Positions 33,404-43,898 of a stretch of DNA of 64,000 nucleotides are shown piece by piece. The DNA lies in NCBI RefSeq assembly GCF_900111565.1, contig NZ_FOIK01000001.1, positions 1,643,309-1,707,308 of the forward strand, given 5' to 3'. Each line of letters starts with the position of its first letter. The stretch's first letter is position 1. Under the pieces are notes generated by a model, which was given only the letters and a program-made list of their open reading frames with translations, did not search any database and was not told the origin of the DNA. The DNA is from Paenibacillus sp. NFR01 (GTDB lineage Bacteria; Bacillota; Bacilli; Paenibacillales; Paenibacillaceae). Made by a program: the position numbers and the translations under genes.

Positions 33404-34150
33404 TTATTGCTCCGTCAATATAATGGTCCCTTGCGGCGTAATCGCAATGGTATGCTCATATTGGGCCGACAAACCGCCGTCAATGGTCCGCGCCGTCCAG
33501 CCGTCCGCGTCAACTTTGGCGCGGTAACTGCCGGTATTGAGCATCGGTTCTATGGTGAACACCATGCCCTCCTTGATCCGCGGTCCTTTTCCGGCCGGGC
33601 CGTAATGCGGCACTTCCGGTGCTTCATGCATCTCCGAGCCGATGCCGTGCCCGATAAAATCACGCACGACGGAAAATCCGGCCGTTTCGGCATACACTTG
33701 AACCGCGTGGGCGACATCGCCGATCCGGTTGCCGGCCACTGCCTGTTCAATGCCTTTATAGAGCGATTCCTTCGTTGTATCGAGAAGCCGCTGCGCTTCA
33801 TCGCTGATATTTCCGATGCCGTAGGACCAGGCCGAATCCGCCAGCCAGCCGCCCAAATTCACAACCATATCGATCGTGACGATGTCGCCGTCTTTCAGCG
33901 CTTCTTTTTTCGGGAAGCCGTGGCAGATAACGTCGTTCACCGATGCGCAGGTTGCGTAAGGGTAGCCATGGTAGCCTTTTTGCTCGGGCGTCGCGCCTTG
34001 GGAACGGATGAACTTCTCCGCGAACTCGTCGATTTCCCAGGTGGTAATCCCGGGTTTCAGCAGCTTGGCGATTTGCCGGTGGCATTCGGCCAGTATTTTG
34101 CCCGCGGCGCGCATTTTTTCGATTTCTTCCATGGTCTTCAAAATAATCAT
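33404..34150 (-). CDS. map: Methionine aminopeptidase, type I
   Basis: A 248-residue pita-bread metallopeptidase that removes the initiator Met. The metal ligands appear in order: Asp in IVTIDMVVNLGGWLADSAW (two Asp), His in GHGIGSEMHE, Glu in FTIEPML, Glu in YEHTIAIT region. YPYATCASVNDVICHGFP carries the substrate His. This second-copy form is separate from the secY-linked map copy expected elsewhere in a Bacillales genome. The start is ATG 34150; single-gene unit. Confidence 0.94.
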   Translation of the reverse strand: MIILKTMEEIEKMRAAGKILAECHRQIAKLLKPGITTWEIDEFAEKFIRSQGATPEQKGYHGYPYATCASVNDVICHGFPKKEALKDGDIVTIDMVVNLGGWLADSAWSYGIGNISDEAQRLLDTTKESLYKGIEQAVAGNRIGDVAHAVQVYAETAGFSVVRDFIGHGIGSEMHEAPEVPHYGPAGKGPRIKEGMVFTIEPMLNTGSYRAKVDADGWTARTIDGGLSAQYEHTIAITPQGTIILTEQ

Positions 34151-34313
34151 TGTCTTCGCCTCTTCTGTACAGAACGCATTACTTCGTCATAATGGCTGTT
34201 CCTGTTTGGTATGGATTGCTCTCCCTTTATATTATGTAAGAAAACCGCCGGAAATCCAAATGCATTCTTCCGCAGCGATATTCAATATCCGAATTGAACC
34301 TGAATTTCTGGTG

Positions 34314-34353
34314 AAAAAGACCCCTGTCTCCGCATGGCGCGTAGACAGAGGTC
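34314..34353 (-). terminator. intrinsic terminator of cysJI
   Basis: GACCTCTGTCT/AGACAGGGGTC stem on the minus strand around a CGCG-rich loop, then TTTTTC; 14 nt past the cysI stop. Confidence 0.8.
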
Positions 34354-34366
34354 ATATAGGCGTGCC

Positions 34367-36091
34367 TTAATTATGGAATTGAAGCCCGTCAGCTACCGCT
34401 TCGACATACCCGGCGCGGATGACGAAATCGCCGAAATGCTCCCCGGTGTTCCGCTCCTTGGCATAACGGTGGAGAATCGGTTCAAGCGTCTCCAGAATCT
34501 CTTTTTCGTCAATGTTTTCCTTGTAGATTTTGTTCAGCCGGTCTCCGGCAAAACCTGCGCCGAGGTACATATTGTAGCGGCCCGGCGCCTTGCCGATAAA
34601 GGAAATCTCGCCAAGCGCCGGTCTGGCGCAGCCGTTCGGGCAGCCGGTCATGCGAATGACGATCTCTTCGTCGCGCAGACCCGCCTCGTCGATGACGCCC
34701 TCCAGCTTGTCGAGCAGCAGCGGCAGATACCGCTCCGCTTCCGCCATCGCCAGCCCGCAGGTTGGCAGCGCGACGCAGGACAAGGCGCTGCGGCGCAGCG
34801 CGGAATGATGCGCGCCGTCCGTCAACCCGTATTGCGCAGCAAGCTCGCTGATCCTCCGTTTCTTGGCGCTGCTCACTCCGGCGATCACCAGGTTCTGGTT
34901 CGGCGTCAGCCGGAAATCGCCGGTATGGACCTTGGCAATTTCGCGCAGGCCGGTCATGAGCGGATACCCCTCCCGGTCCTGAATCCGGCCGCTCTGGATG
35001 TAGACGGTCAGATTCCATTTGCCGTCGTAGCCTTTGACCCAGCCGTAACGGTCGCCGTTATGATCGAAATGGTAGGCGCGCGGCTCCTCCAGCGCCCAGC
35101 CGAGTCTGCGGTGCAGCTCGCCTTTGAACCACTCCAGCCCGTGGCGGTCGATCGTATATTTGAACCGTGCATTTTTACGTACGGAACGGTTGCCGTAGTC
35201 GCGCTGGATCGTTACCGTCTTCTCTGCGACGTCGATGAGCTGTTCCGGCCGGCAGAAGCCGATGATGCGGCCGAGCTGCGGATACGTGTTTTTGTCGCCA
35301 TGGGTCATCCCCATGCCCCCGCCCGCCGTCACATTGAAGCCAGCCAGCTTGCCGTTCTCCAGAATCGCGATAAAGCCCAAATCCTGTGAGAACACGTCCA
35401 CGTCGTTGGACGGCGGAACCGCCAGTGCAATTTTGAATTTGCGCGGCAGATAGACCGGTCCGTAGATCGGCTCCACTTCCACGCCGTCCAGACTGTCCAA
35501 GACCTTCTCTCCGTCCAGCCAGATTTCATGGTAAGCCGGCGTGCGCGGCGCGAGGTGATCGCTGATCTTGCGCGCCCATTCATACACTTCGGCATGAATT
35601 TCCGATTGCAGCGGGTTCGGACCGCTCATCACGTTGCGGTTGACGTCGCCGCAGGCCGCGAGCGTGGTCATGAGCGTATCGTTGATGGTTTTGATCGTTT
35701 TTTTCAGGTTCCATTTCAGCACGCCGTGCATTTGAAAAGCCTGGCGCGTCGTCAGACGCAGCGTGCCGTTGCCGTATTTATGCGCCAGCTCGTCCATGAC
35801 CAGCCATTGTGCCGCCGAAGCCACGCCGCCCGGCGCCACGACGCGCAGCATGAATTGGTAAGCCGGCTCCAGTTTGGAACGCTCGCGCTCGCTGCGCAGG
35901 TCCCGGTCGTCCTGCATGTAGCTGCCGTGGAATTTGAGCAGCCGGTTCTCGTCTTCCGGCAAGCCGCCGGTAATCGGGTCACCGAGGAACTCCACGAGCT
36001 CGCCTCGAAGGTACTTACTGCGCTGTTTAATATGTTCAACATCGCTCGGCGGTCCGCCGACCGGTTTGACTGTCTGTTCATCCATTGCCAT
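34367..36091 (-). CDS. cysI: Sulfite reductase hemoprotein (beta) subunit
   Basis: A 574-residue siroheme/4Fe-4S enzyme that reduces sulfite to sulfide with six electrons from CysJ. The cluster ligands are seen as C-x5-C in [10 protein letters not shown] and C-x3-C in [10 protein letters not shown]. Two nitrite/sulfite-reductase half domains flank them ([14 protein letters not shown] early, [11 protein letters not shown] later). Start is ATG 36091 with AAGGAG 10 nt upstream; the 614-codon frame upstream has no site. It follows cysJ by 28 nt in one operon. Role: assimilatory sulphate pathway. Confidence 0.95.
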   Translation of the reverse strand: MAMDEQTVKPVGGPPSDVEHIKQRSKYLRGELVEFLGDPITGGLPEDENRLLKFHGSYMQDDRDLRSERERSKLEPAYQFMLRVVAPGGVASAAQWLVMDELAHKYGNGTLRLTTRQAFQMHGVLKWNLKKTIKTINDTLMTTLAACGDVNRNVMSGPNPLQSEIHAEVYEWARKISDHLAPRTPAYHEIWLDGEKVLDSLDGVEVEPIYGPVYLPRKFKIALAVPPSNDVDVFSQDLGFIAILENGKLAGFNVTAGGGMGMTHGDKNTYPQLGRIIGFCRPEQLIDVAEKTVTIQRDYGNRSVRKNARFKYTIDRHGLEWFKGELHRRLGWALEEPRAYHFDHNGDRYGWVKGYDGKWNLTVYIQSGRIQDREGYPLMTGLREIAKVHTGDFRLTPNQNLVIAGVSSAKKRRISELAAQYGLTDGAHHSALRRSALSCVALPTCGLAMAEAERYLPLLLDKLEGVIDEAGLRDEEIVIRMTGCPNGCARPALGEISFIGKAPGRYNMYLGAGFAGDRLNKIYKENIDEKEILETLEPILHRYAKERNTGEHFGDFVIRAGYVEAVADGLQFHN

Positions 36092-36119
36092 CGCTGGTGG
36101 TCTCCTTCCGCATTCTGCC

Positions 36120-38006
36120 TTAATACACGTCCCGCTGGTAACGCTGCTCCAGCTGCATATTCTCCAGGTATGCCGCAGCCGCTTCCGGGCTGAGGCCGCC
36201 TTCCTCTTCAATCACGGTGAGCAGCGCGGCATGCACGTCATGGGCCATATGCTTTTCGTCGCCGCACACATACACATGCGCGCCTTCCTGCAGCCAGCTG
36301 AACACCTCGGCGCTGCGCTGCAGCAAACGATGCTGTACATAAACCTTCTCCTCCGTGTCCCGGGAGAAAGCGACGTCCAGCTTGCTCAGCACGCCGTCCT
36401 TCAGCATGCGCTGCCAGTCGGTCTGGTATAGGAAGTCGGTGACGAAATGGCGGTCGCCGTAGAACAGCCATGTTTTACCTTCGGCTCCCTGCTCTTCCCG
36501 TTCTTCCAGGAAGGAGCGGAACGGCGCCACGCCGGTGCCCGGACCGATCATGATGACCGGAACGTCCGGATTCGCCGGAAGCTTAAAGTTCGGGTTGCTT
36601 TGGATATACACCGGCAGCGTATCGCCGGGCTGCACGCGCTCCGCACAATGCACGGAGCACACCCCGTAGCGGTCGCGGCCGTGGGCTTCGTAACGCACGG
36701 CCCGGACGGTAAAATGCACTTCCTCAGGGTTCGCGTTATAGCTGCTGGAAATCGAATACAGGCGGGCCGGCAACTTGCGCAGGATGCCGACAAATTGCGC
36801 CGGAGCCGTATTCCATGGGCCGAAATCGGTGACCAGGTCCAGCAGGTCGCGGCCGTGAATATAGTCCTTCAGTTCCTGCTTGCGTTCGGGAGCCAGCAGC
36901 GCAGCAAGCCCTGCGTTGCCGGACAATCCGGCCGCCTGCTCCAGGAGCGGTTTGGTCAGCACCGTAATCTCGTAATGTTTGAGCAGTGCTTCACGCAGCG
37001 GTCCAGTATCGCCTTTTTTATTCAGCGGCACGTTTTCTTCCGGATTCCAGCCCAGGGCAGCAATAATCTCGTCCACGAGCTGCGGATGATTCTCCGGGTA
37101 GACGCCCAGCGAATCGCCCGGCTCGAAGGACAGCCCCGAACCGGCCAGCGACAGCTCCAGATGCCGTGTCTCCCGGTCCGAGCCGCGTCCGTTCAGGTTC
37201 AGATTCTCCAAAACTTCGGCGCGAAACGGATGGTTCCGGTCATAGGCCGAGGACTCCGCTGCAGCTTCGGCTGCCGGCAAAGCCGCCGGTAAACCTGCGG
37301 CTGCGGCACCGTCTCCCGCAAGCGCTTCGCCCACCGCGCGGAACCACTGCCCCGCAGGCTCGTCGTAGTCCAGATCGCAGTCCACCCGCGGCGCCAGGCG
37401 CTGCCCGCCGAGCTGCTCCAGCCGGAGATCGAAGTCCTTACCCGTCTGGCAGAAATATTCATAAGAGGTATCGCCCAGCCCCAGTACCGCAAAACGCAGG
37501 TGGTTCAGCTCCGGCGCCCGTTTGCTGTGCAGGAAATCATGGAACGATTTGGCGTTATCCGGCGGTTCGCCTTCGCCATGCGTGCTGACCAGCAGCAGCA
37601 GATTTTCGGTCTTCTTCAGGGCATTCGGCTTAAAGGCATTCATGGCCTGCACCGTTACCTCATAACCTTGCTCCTGCAGCTTGGAGGACAGGGTCTTCGC
37701 CAGGCGCTGGCAGTTGCCGGTCTGGGAGCCGAACAGGACGGTGACCTCACGGGAAGCGGCGGATACTGCGGGGACCGGCTGAGCCGGCGTCGCCGCCGGC
37801 CCTTCGGTTTGCGCTGCCGCGCTGCCTGCAGCAACTGCGACAGCCGGTACTCCGGCAGCAGCGGAGCCCGCTCCGCTGAGCGCTACAGCGGACAGGTAGC
37901 CGCCCAGCCAATGAAGCTGCGTCACGGTCAGCGTCGGCAGCAGCCGGTTCAGCAGCTCGACTTGACCTTCGTTGAAAGGACTGTTACTTACTTGTAGTTG
38001 CGGCAA
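36120..38006 (-). CDS. cysJ: Sulfite reductase flavoprotein (alpha) subunit
   Basis: A 628-residue diflavin reductase: flavodoxin domain at about 85-230 ([37 protein letters not shown]), then FAD-binding ([10 protein letters not shown]) and NADPH-binding ([21 protein letters not shown]) domains, with the typical YxxxxxxRDVY end (YQRDVY). It feeds electrons from NADPH to CysI. The start is TTG 38006 with AAGGAG 9 nt upstream. Residues about 40-85 are a long Ala/Pro-rich linker between an N-terminal helix and the flavodoxin domain, unusual for Bacillus CysJ. Confidence 0.94.
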   Translation of the reverse strand: MPQLQVSNSPFNEGQVELLNRLLPTLTVTQLHWLGGYLSAVALSGAGSAAAGVPAVAVAAGSAAAQTEGPAATPAQPVPAVSAASREVTVLFGSQTGNCQRLAKTLSSKLQEQGYEVTVQAMNAFKPNALKKTENLLLLVSTHGEGEPPDNAKSFHDFLHSKRAPELNHLRFAVLGLGDTSYEYFCQTGKDFDLRLEQLGGQRLAPRVDCDLDYDEPAGQWFRAVGEALAGDGAAAAGLPAALPAAEAAAESSAYDRNHPFRAEVLENLNLNGRGSDRETRHLELSLAGSGLSFEPGDSLGVYPENHPQLVDEIIAALGWNPEENVPLNKKGDTGPLREALLKHYEITVLTKPLLEQAAGLSGNAGLAALLAPERKQELKDYIHGRDLLDLVTDFGPWNTAPAQFVGILRKLPARLYSISSSYNANPEEVHFTVRAVRYEAHGRDRYGVCSVHCAERVQPGDTLPVYIQSNPNFKLPANPDVPVIMIGPGTGVAPFRSFLEEREEQGAEGKTWLFYGDRHFVTDFLYQTDWQRMLKDGVLSKLDVAFSRDTEEKVYVQHRLLQRSAEVFSWLQEGAHVYVCGDEKHMAHDVHAALLTVIEEEGGLSPEAAAAYLENMQLEQRYQRDVY

Positions 38007-38309
38007 TTTCGACCTCTCCTTAAACGTCAAATCTGACTCTCTTCGAAAGATAATAAACTCAGGCTATCATACTTGAGGCAATCCATCAACGAAGCATAAA
38101 TATACATATAATTCTAATATTGGGATATAAAATCATATTTTTAACAAAAACCTCTTTATTCGGGGTAAATAACCCCGATTTCATGCGGAACATTATCAAA
38201 AATAATGAGTTTCATTAAATATTCTGATACATTTTCATTACTGTTTACAGCCCCCGGCCCGCTGGTTAAACAATGATAGATTGTTTACCACAAAGCAGGA
38301 GGGAACCTC
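38007..38309. other. AT-rich divergent intergenic region with a hairpin
   Basis: This 303-nt stretch carries the divergent promoters of cysJ (-) and the DUF421 gene (+). It contains one clear inverted repeat at 38160-38178 (TCGGGG-N7-CCCCGA) next to an A-rich tract, which could be a regulator site or the end of a leader hairpin. No S-box, T-box or other named riboswitch motif was recognised. Possible TTTACA/TAAACA hexamers near 38245-38275 are too weak to call a promoter. Confidence 0.45.
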
Positions 38310-38993
38310 ATGGAGTATGAATCGATTCTATTCAAGCTGCTGGCCGGCTTCATCGGGTTATGGGCGATGGCCCGGCTCCTCGGCAAAAAAGAAATATCCG
38401 CCCTTACCCCGTTCGATTTTATATCTGCCGTCATTTTGGGCGATCTCGTCGGCAATACCATCTATGAGAAGGAGCACTCCGTGCTGCAGCTGATCTTCGC
38501 GCTCGCCGTCTGGACCGTGCTGTCGGTCCTGTTCGAGAAATTGACCCAGCATTTCCCCGTGCTGCGCAAGCCGCTGGAAGGCGAGCCGGAGATTCTGATC
38601 CGCGACGGGAAGATCGACCTGGCCAAACTGCGCAAAAATTCGCTCGACTTCGACCAGCTGCGCATGATGCTGCGCGCCAAAGACACCTTTAATGTAAGCG
38701 AAGTTGCCTATGCGATATATGAGACGAACGGTTCGCTCAGCATCATGAAAAAGCCGCAGTACGAAGCGGCCACCCGCGAGGATATGTCGCTGACCGCCAA
38801 GCCGAAGCGGCTCCCGCTCGGGATCATCGAAGACGGCATCGTCCAGCGGGAGGCCTTGAGCCAGCTTGGCATGGATTCCTCTTGGCTTGACGAAGAGCTC
38901 CTGCGGCTCGGCTATCCCGATTCGCGCACCATCGCCTACGCCGAGGTTGACGAAGAAGGAAAGCTTGCGGTGATCAGCTCCGTTTCCCATTGA
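38310..38993 (+). CDS. DUF421 membrane protein (YetF/YkjA family)
   Basis: A 227-residue protein: three N-terminal hydrophobic helices (LLAGFIGLWAMARLLG, FDFISAVILGDLVGN, VLQLIFALAVWTVLSVLF) followed by two DUF421 soluble repeats (PEILIRDGKIDLAKLRKNSL, PLGIIEDGIVQREALSQLGM). This is the full architecture of YetF-like proteins, spore-related membrane proteins of Bacillales with no proven function. GGAGGGAACCTC precedes ATG 38310. Single-gene unit. Confidence 0.9.
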   Translation: MEYESILFKLLAGFIGLWAMARLLGKKEISALTPFDFISAVILGDLVGNTIYEKEHSVLQLIFALAVWTVLSVLFEKLTQHFPVLRKPLEGEPEILIRDGKIDLAKLRKNSLDFDQLRMMLRAKDTFNVSEVAYAIYETNGSLSIMKKPQYEAATREDMSLTAKPKRLPLGIIEDGIVQREALSQLGMDSSWLDEELLRLGYPDSRTIAYAEVDEEGKLAVISSVSH

Positions 38994-39016
38994 ACCGCGG
39001 GGCGTCATAATACTAG

Positions 39017-39089
39017 AAAACCTCCCCCTAAATCGGACCAACGCCGCTTCTTTAGCGGATAAGGTCGAATCAGGGGAGGTTTTTCTTTT
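39017..39089. terminator. bidirectional terminator
   Basis: AAACCTCCCC/GGGGAGGTTT outer stem with an internal GCCGC/GCGG hairpin, T-run on the plus side and TTTTC on the minus side. It lies between the convergent DUF421 and aldo/keto reductase genes. Confidence 0.75.
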
Positions 39090-39151
39090 CATGCATATTT
39101 TAAATTTAAAACCCGCAGCATTCCGCCGCTAACAGCAGCATGTACTCCGTT

Positions 39152-40126
39152 TTACCAGGCGTAAGCTTCCGGCGCCGGACGTCCCGGTCCCGGGAAGATT
39201 TCATCCAGCTTCTTGAGCGTTTCCGCATCCAGCTCGATTTCAACGACCCGCAGGGAATCCTCGAACTGTTCCAGCGTTCTTGGCCCGATGATCGGTGCGG
39301 TTACCGCCGGATTCGTCAGCAGCCAAGCCAGCGCCACCTGATCTTCATGCTCCCCCAGCTCCTTGCAGAGCGCCGAGAACTGCTCCAGCTGGCTGCGGTG
39401 CTGTTCCAGCTTGCCGGAACGCGCGCTGCGCACGCCCGATTTCGCCAGGGCGTTGCGGCCAAGCAGGCCGCCGGCCAGCGGGCTCCACGGAATAACGCCC
39501 AGTCCCAGCTCCTGCGATGCAGGCAACACTTCCAGCTCCGGCGTGCGCTCGAGCAGGTTGTACAAATGCTGCTCGGAGACCAGACCGAGGAAATGGCGCG
39601 CTTTCGCCGCCGCTTGCGCGTGGGCGATGTGCCAGCCGGCGAAATTGCTGGAGCCGATATAGTCGGCTTTGCCTTGGCCAACGAGGCCTTCGAACGCGCC
39701 CCACAGCTCGTCCCAGGATACGTTGCGGTCAATATGGTGCATCTGGTACAGCTCGACATGATCCGTCTGCAGCCGTTTCAGCGAGCCCTCGAAATGGCGG
39801 CGGATTTTGTAGGCAGACAATCCGTTCCCCGAGTTCGGTCCGTCATTGGCGTCAAGCATGTCGTTATGGACCTTCGTAGCCAGCACGACCTTCTCGCGGC
39901 GTCCGCCGCCCAGCTTGAACCAGCGGCCGATAATTTCTTCCGTCCAGCCGCGGTGATCCGTTCCGCCGTAGACGTTCGCGGTATCAAAAAAGTTGATTCC
40001 CGCATCCAATGCAGCATCCATAATTTTGAACGCTTCTTTTTCTTCCGTTTCGGGACCAAAGTTCATCGTGCCGAGACACAGCCGGCTTACCTTCAGTCCG
40101 GATTTGCCCAAATAACTGTATTTCAC
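39152..40126 (-). CDS. Aldo/keto reductase
   Basis: A 324-residue AKR, different from the one at 1966. FFDTANVYGG, VVLATKVHND and LYQMHHIDRNV give the Asp-Tyr-Lys-His tetrad; PIIGPRTLEQFEDSL is the NADPH-binding C-terminal segment. GGWTEEIIGRWFK and the DGPNSGNGLSAY insertion resemble the YhdN/IolS group. The start is GTG 40126 with GGGAGG upstream; the frame is open for 13 more codons. Single-gene unit. Substrate unknown. Confidence 0.9.
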   Translation of the reverse strand: MKYSYLGKSGLKVSRLCLGTMNFGPETEEKEAFKIMDAALDAGINFFDTANVYGGTDHRGWTEEIIGRWFKLGGGRREKVVLATKVHNDMLDANDGPNSGNGLSAYKIRRHFEGSLKRLQTDHVELYQMHHIDRNVSWDELWGAFEGLVGQGKADYIGSSNFAGWHIAHAQAAAKARHFLGLVSEQHLYNLLERTPELEVLPASQELGLGVIPWSPLAGGLLGRNALAKSGVRSARSGKLEQHRSQLEQFSALCKELGEHEDQVALAWLLTNPAVTAPIIGPRTLEQFEDSLRVVEIELDAETLKKLDEIFPGPGRPAPEAYAW

Positions 40127-40251
40127 TGCAATTCCTCCCTTTGAGCCTAGTGATTGTTGTTGCATTCAACATCACTATAGACCTTAGAGTGCAGTGTAAG
40201 GCAAGTTTTTTCATCAGAAAAAAAGGCAAATGCGCCGGCCCGGCTTCTCCG

Positions 40252-43200
40252 TTATTCGGGAAACAGCACGTCCCCGTTCGCCGATCTCGCCGCCACGATC
40301 TGCTGAAGCGCTGTGGTCAGCTCGCCGGGCGGATACGGTTTGGTCAGGTAGTTGCGCACCGACTCCATCAGCTCCTTGTCCCCCTTGTCGAGCGCCGAGG
40401 AAATCACGATCGGAATATTCTCGGTCCGTGGATCGTCCTTGAGCATGCGGATCAAATCCCAGCCGTCGAGCTCTTCGCCGAGCATCAGGTCGACGACGAT
40501 AGCCACGAACGGCGTTTTGACCGCCTGCTCGAACGCCTGCACGGGATGGTAATGATGCGTAACGCGGAAGCCTTTGCCTTTGAGCTCCTCGGACAGCAGC
40601 AGCGAAAGGCTGTAATCGTCCTCCACGATCATGACTTCCGGTTTGAGTTCCTTGTCGGCGCCGGTGCGCTGGGGCTCGTCTTCATGCCGGCTGCCCTCGG
40701 TATATTCGACCGGCAGGGTAAAGCGCACGACGGTGCCTTCGCCTTCCACGGATTCGATGCCGATGGTACCTTTTTGCTTGTCCATAATTTCCTTGCAGAT
40801 CGCAAGGCCCAGACCTGTTCCGCCGATCCGCTTGGAGGCGCTGTTGTCCACCCGCCGGAACTTCTGGAACAATTGGCCAATCTGCTCCTTCGGAATGCCG
40901 AGCCCGTGGTCCTGCACCTCGACGACAATGCGGCTGCCCTCATTGTAAAGCTGCACGTTGACTTCATTTTGTCCCGGCGAAAATTTGATCGCATTGCTGA
41001 GCAGATTGGTCAGCACCTGCACGATCTTGTCGCGGTCGATTTCAACCTTGGCGTTTTGCGCTTCGTCCGCCAGCAGAATATGATGCGTCGTACTGCTCAT
41101 TTTGAACTGATCGATGACGCCGAGCACCAGCTCGCTGAGATTCACCCGTTCCGAGTTGTATGTCTGGGTTCCGGATTCCATGCGCTGCAGGTCCAGGAAA
41201 TCGTTGATAAGATCGGTCAGGCGTTTCGCCTCCCGGTGAATGGTCTCCAGATACTTCAGCTGCTTCTCCGGCTTCATCGTCTTGGCCAGCAGCAGCTCGG
41301 TAAAGCCGAGCACGCTGGACAGCGGCGTACGCAGTTCATGGCTGACGGTACTGACAAGCTCCGATTTCATCAGGTCCAGCTCGAATTCCCGGGTAATGTC
41401 GCGGTGTACGAACAGCGTGCCGAAACGGACTTCCCGGCGGTACACCGGAATGGCGTATACGTCGATATGGCGCTTGTTGTCTTTGCCGAGCGAATATTTC
41501 AACGTACCCGACTCCGAGGTCGCCGTGGACAACATCTGGCCATAAAACTGCCGCAGCTCCAGGCTTTCGTTGGAATGCTCCAGGAAATGCTCCAGCCACT
41601 CTTCCTTAGGCAGCTCCTCGCCTTCGTCCCGTTCGCCGAAATCGAACATTTGGCTGAGCGCCTTGTTGATATGCAGCATCCGGCCGTCGGACTGCACGAA
41701 CTGGATGCCCTCGTTGACGTTGTTGACGATATCGCGGTTCAGCTTGCGCCCATCCTCGATCTCCTGGTACATCTGCAGGCGTTCGATCGCAAGTGCAACA
41801 CGGTTCATCAGTCCGCGGATTTCATCGGTCTCCTCCTCGCTGTAGGATTGGCCGATGCGGGTTGCGGCAAACACGGCCAGAATTTCGCCTTCCCCGTTCA
41901 ACACGGAAGAATAATAGTCATAAGCGTAAGTACCTTCCGGCGCGATGCCCTGCTCCCTTTCCGAAGCAAGACGTTTGGTGATATAGGAGCGTTCGGTTTG
42001 CATACGGTACAGCATGTTGCCGTTTTCGCTGCGGAGATACCGGTCAAGGTTCTCTTGCGGCACGCCTTTGGAGAAGAAAGTCCGGTCCTTCACGAAAAAG
42101 AACATGGTGGAGTCAAACTGATACTGTTTGTTCATGAACGCAATGAATTTCTCCGCAAACTCCTGCTTGTCGAGGGTATAAGTAATGTCATGATTCAATT
42201 GGTTGCTGCGCTCCAGCATAATTTTGGTCTGTTCGGTCTGCACCAGCGTTGCCGCGAGTTCGCGCTGCACTTGTTTAAGGTATGAGATATTGTTCGCAAT
42301 CAAAATGTACTTATAGACTTGGCCTTCATCGTTCAGATACGGCATCATGCTCATATGCATCCAGACGGCGGCACCGTCCTTGGTCTTCACTTCGACCTCG
42401 TTGCTCCATACGCCGCCGGTGGACAGTCTGCGCCCGATCTCCCGAATCTGCTCCTCAGAGAAGTTCTGGATCGAAAGCAGCCGGTAGGTATTGCCGAGGA
42501 TCTCCGAACCCGTGTAGCCGGTATAATCGATAAAATTATCATTGACATGCGTAAACACGCCCATATTGGAAAAGGTCGCAACCGCCGAAGACTGGTCGAG
42601 CGCCTTCATCATGCTTTCGATTTCGCTGAGGGAACGCTCCAGCCGGAACTGCTGATCCTGCAATTCGTCCTGCTGGGCAACCAGCTCCTCGTTCTGCATC
42701 GTCAGCTCTTCTTCCTTATCCTGGATGTTGCGGGCCATGTTCAGGAACGCCTCGTACAGGCGGCCGATCTCATCCCGTTTGTCCAGGTTGCCGAGCAGCA
42801 CCGCTTCGCCGGCGGCCAGCGAGTTGCTCGCTTCCTCCAGCTTCAGGATCGGGCCGATCAGGATCTGCAGAATCCGCCAGATCAAAAATGTAAAGATGAG
42901 CAGCAGCACTGCGCTTATGGAAAAAGCGACGACCGACAGCAGGTTCGCTTCACGGATCGAATCGGCGGTGATCCCATTCACCTGCTCGAGCGTATCTTTC
43001 CGGAACTGCTGCGTATAAGCCAAAATACTGTTGACCGCATCCGTATTTCCGGCCTGCGAAAATTTCAGGATGCCTTCTTCGTCGCTGCTCTGCACCAGAC
43101 CGATCACCTGCGGCAAGAGCTCATTCCGGTATTTGGCGGCAAAGCTGGTGAGTTCGTCCCTGTACTCCGCTTCCTCCCGGGACAGGTTCAACAAGCCGTA

Positions 43201-43500
43201 GGCTGCGGTGTCCACATCCAGTTGATCCAGCGCGGCGTAGAGCTGCTGCAGCTCGGAGTCGCTTTTGAAGGCAATATAGCCGCGCCCGCGGAACAGCACA
43301 TCATTTAGCGACTCCGCCAGCTTATCGACGGTCTCCGCTTTCTGCTGCAGCATCTCACGTTCATTGTCCAGCCGCCGCTGCTCGGAATTAATGTAGGCGA
43401 ACAAACCTACGCCGATCAGAATGACAAGAACAAGCAGGCTGAAAATGATCCGCGAATATTTCGTTTTGATGCTTACATCAGACAATTTTCTTCTTTTCAC
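40252..43500 (-). CDS. Hybrid sensor kinase: CHASE3-like, HAMP, PAS, GAF, PAS, HisKA, HATPase, REC
   Basis: A 1082-residue membrane sensor. TM1 at about 17-35, an extracellular CHASE3-like helical domain to about 180, TM2 at 185-210, HAMP to 265, PAS at about 300-420, a GAF-like stretch to 590, PAS to 710, HisKA with FVSTVSHELRTPLSSVLG-type H box (SHELRTPL, near 727), HATPase to 945 and a C-terminal receiver (VMIVEDDYS, VVDLMLGEELDGW). Phosphate can pass from His to its own receiver and on to the HPt/REC partners of the operon. Its start overlaps the response regulator gene by 23 nt; it is the last gene of the operon. Confidence 0.92.
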   Translation of the reverse strand: MKRRKLSDVSIKTKYSRIIFSLLVLVILIGVGLFAYINSEQRRLDNEREMLQQKAETVDKLAESLNDVLFRGRGYIAFKSDSELQQLYAALDQLDVDTAAYGLLNLSREEAEYRDELTSFAAKYRNELLPQVIGLVQSSDEEGILKFSQAGNTDAVNSILAYTQQFRKDTLEQVNGITADSIREANLLSVVAFSISAVLLLIFTFLIWRILQILIGPILKLEEASNSLAAGEAVLLGNLDKRDEIGRLYEAFLNMARNIQDKEEELTMQNEELVAQQDELQDQQFRLERSLSEIESMMKALDQSSAVATFSNMGVFTHVNDNFIDYTGYTGSEILGNTYRLLSIQNFSEEQIREIGRRLSTGGVWSNEVEVKTKDGAAVWMHMSMMPYLNDEGQVYKYILIANNISYLKQVQRELAATLVQTEQTKIMLERSNQLNHDITYTLDKQEFAEKFIAFMNKQYQFDSTMFFFVKDRTFFSKGVPQENLDRYLRSENGNMLYRMQTERSYITKRLASEREQGIAPEGTYAYDYYSSVLNGEGEILAVFAATRIGQSYSEEETDEIRGLMNRVALAIERLQMYQEIEDGRKLNRDIVNNVNEGIQFVQSDGRMLHINKALSQMFDFGERDEGEELPKEEWLEHFLEHSNESLELRQFYGQMLSTATSESGTLKYSLGKDNKRHIDVYAIPVYRREVRFGTLFVHRDITREFELDLMKSELVSTVSHELRTPLSSVLGFTELLLAKTMKPEKQLKYLETIHREAKRLTDLINDFLDLQRMESGTQTYNSERVNLSELVLGVIDQFKMSSTTHHILLADEAQNAKVEIDRDKIVQVLTNLLSNAIKFSPGQNEVNVQLYNEGSRIVVEVQDHGLGIPKEQIGQLFQKFRRVDNSASKRIGGTGLGLAICKEIMDKQKGTIGIESVEGEGTVVRFTLPVEYTEGSRHEDEPQRTGADKELKPEVMIVEDDYSLSLLLSEELKGKGFRVTHHYHPVQAFEQAVKTPFVAIVVDLMLGEELDGWDLIRMLKDDPRTENIPIVISSALDKGDKELMESVRNYLTKPYPPGELTTALQQIVAARSANGDVLFPE

Positions 43501-43858
43501 TCAGAATGCCCTCCACGACCTGCAGCAGCTCGAGCGGACTGAACGGCTTCGGCATAAAATACCTCGCCCCCGCTTCCTTGGCTCTGCTGCGATCCATTTC
43601 CTGCGCTTTTGCGGTTAACATCATGATCGGTATGTTCATCTTCTTGGACTCGTCCAGCCGCTCGAGCACTTCAATCCCTGTCATTTCAGGCATCATGTAA
43701 TCCAGAATGGCCAAATCATAATCGCAGCCGTTCAGTTTCTCCAGCGCCTCGCGGCCGTTCTCCGCGGTATGAATCTCTACGTCCTCCAGATCCTCCAGCG
43801 TATCCTCGATCAGCATGCGCAGTACATCTTCATCGTCTGCCACCAATACTTTTTGCAT
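43478..43858 (-). CDS. Single-domain response regulator
   Basis: A 126-residue receiver domain (VLVADDEDVLRMLIEDTL, AILDYMMPEMTGIEVLE, MMLTAKAQ, FMPKPFSP): the acidic pocket, phospho-Asp in LDYMMP, Thr and Lys are all present. No output domain. The ATG at 43858 is chosen (GAGAGG close upstream) instead of a GTG seven codons earlier. It lies between the diguanylate cyclase and hybrid kinase genes and is likely a phosphate shuttle in that phosphorelay, or a Cdc-like diffusible output. Confidence 0.9.
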   Translation of the reverse strand: MQKVLVADDEDVLRMLIEDTLEDLEDVEIHTAENGREALEKLNGCDYDLAILDYMMPEMTGIEVLERLDESKKMNIPIMMLTAKAQEMDRSRAKEAGARYFMPKPFSPLELLQVVEGILSEKKKIV

Positions 43859-43898
43859 ATGTCCTCTCACTTTCCGCACGCTATATTTTATTATCGGG

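Noticed and set aside
38007..38309. Looked for an S-box, T-box or cysteine-linked riboswitch before cysJ.
   Set aside because: None of the core motifs was present; only a short hairpin remains.
40225..40251. Possible terminator after the hybrid kinase gene.
   Set aside because: The stem is only about four base pairs before a T-run, so it was not listed as a feature.
40141..42285. Long plus-strand frame opposite the hybrid kinase.
   Set aside because: Its translation is Arg/His/Leu rich with no known motifs and it lies wholly over the well-supported kinase gene, so it is a high-GC shadow frame.
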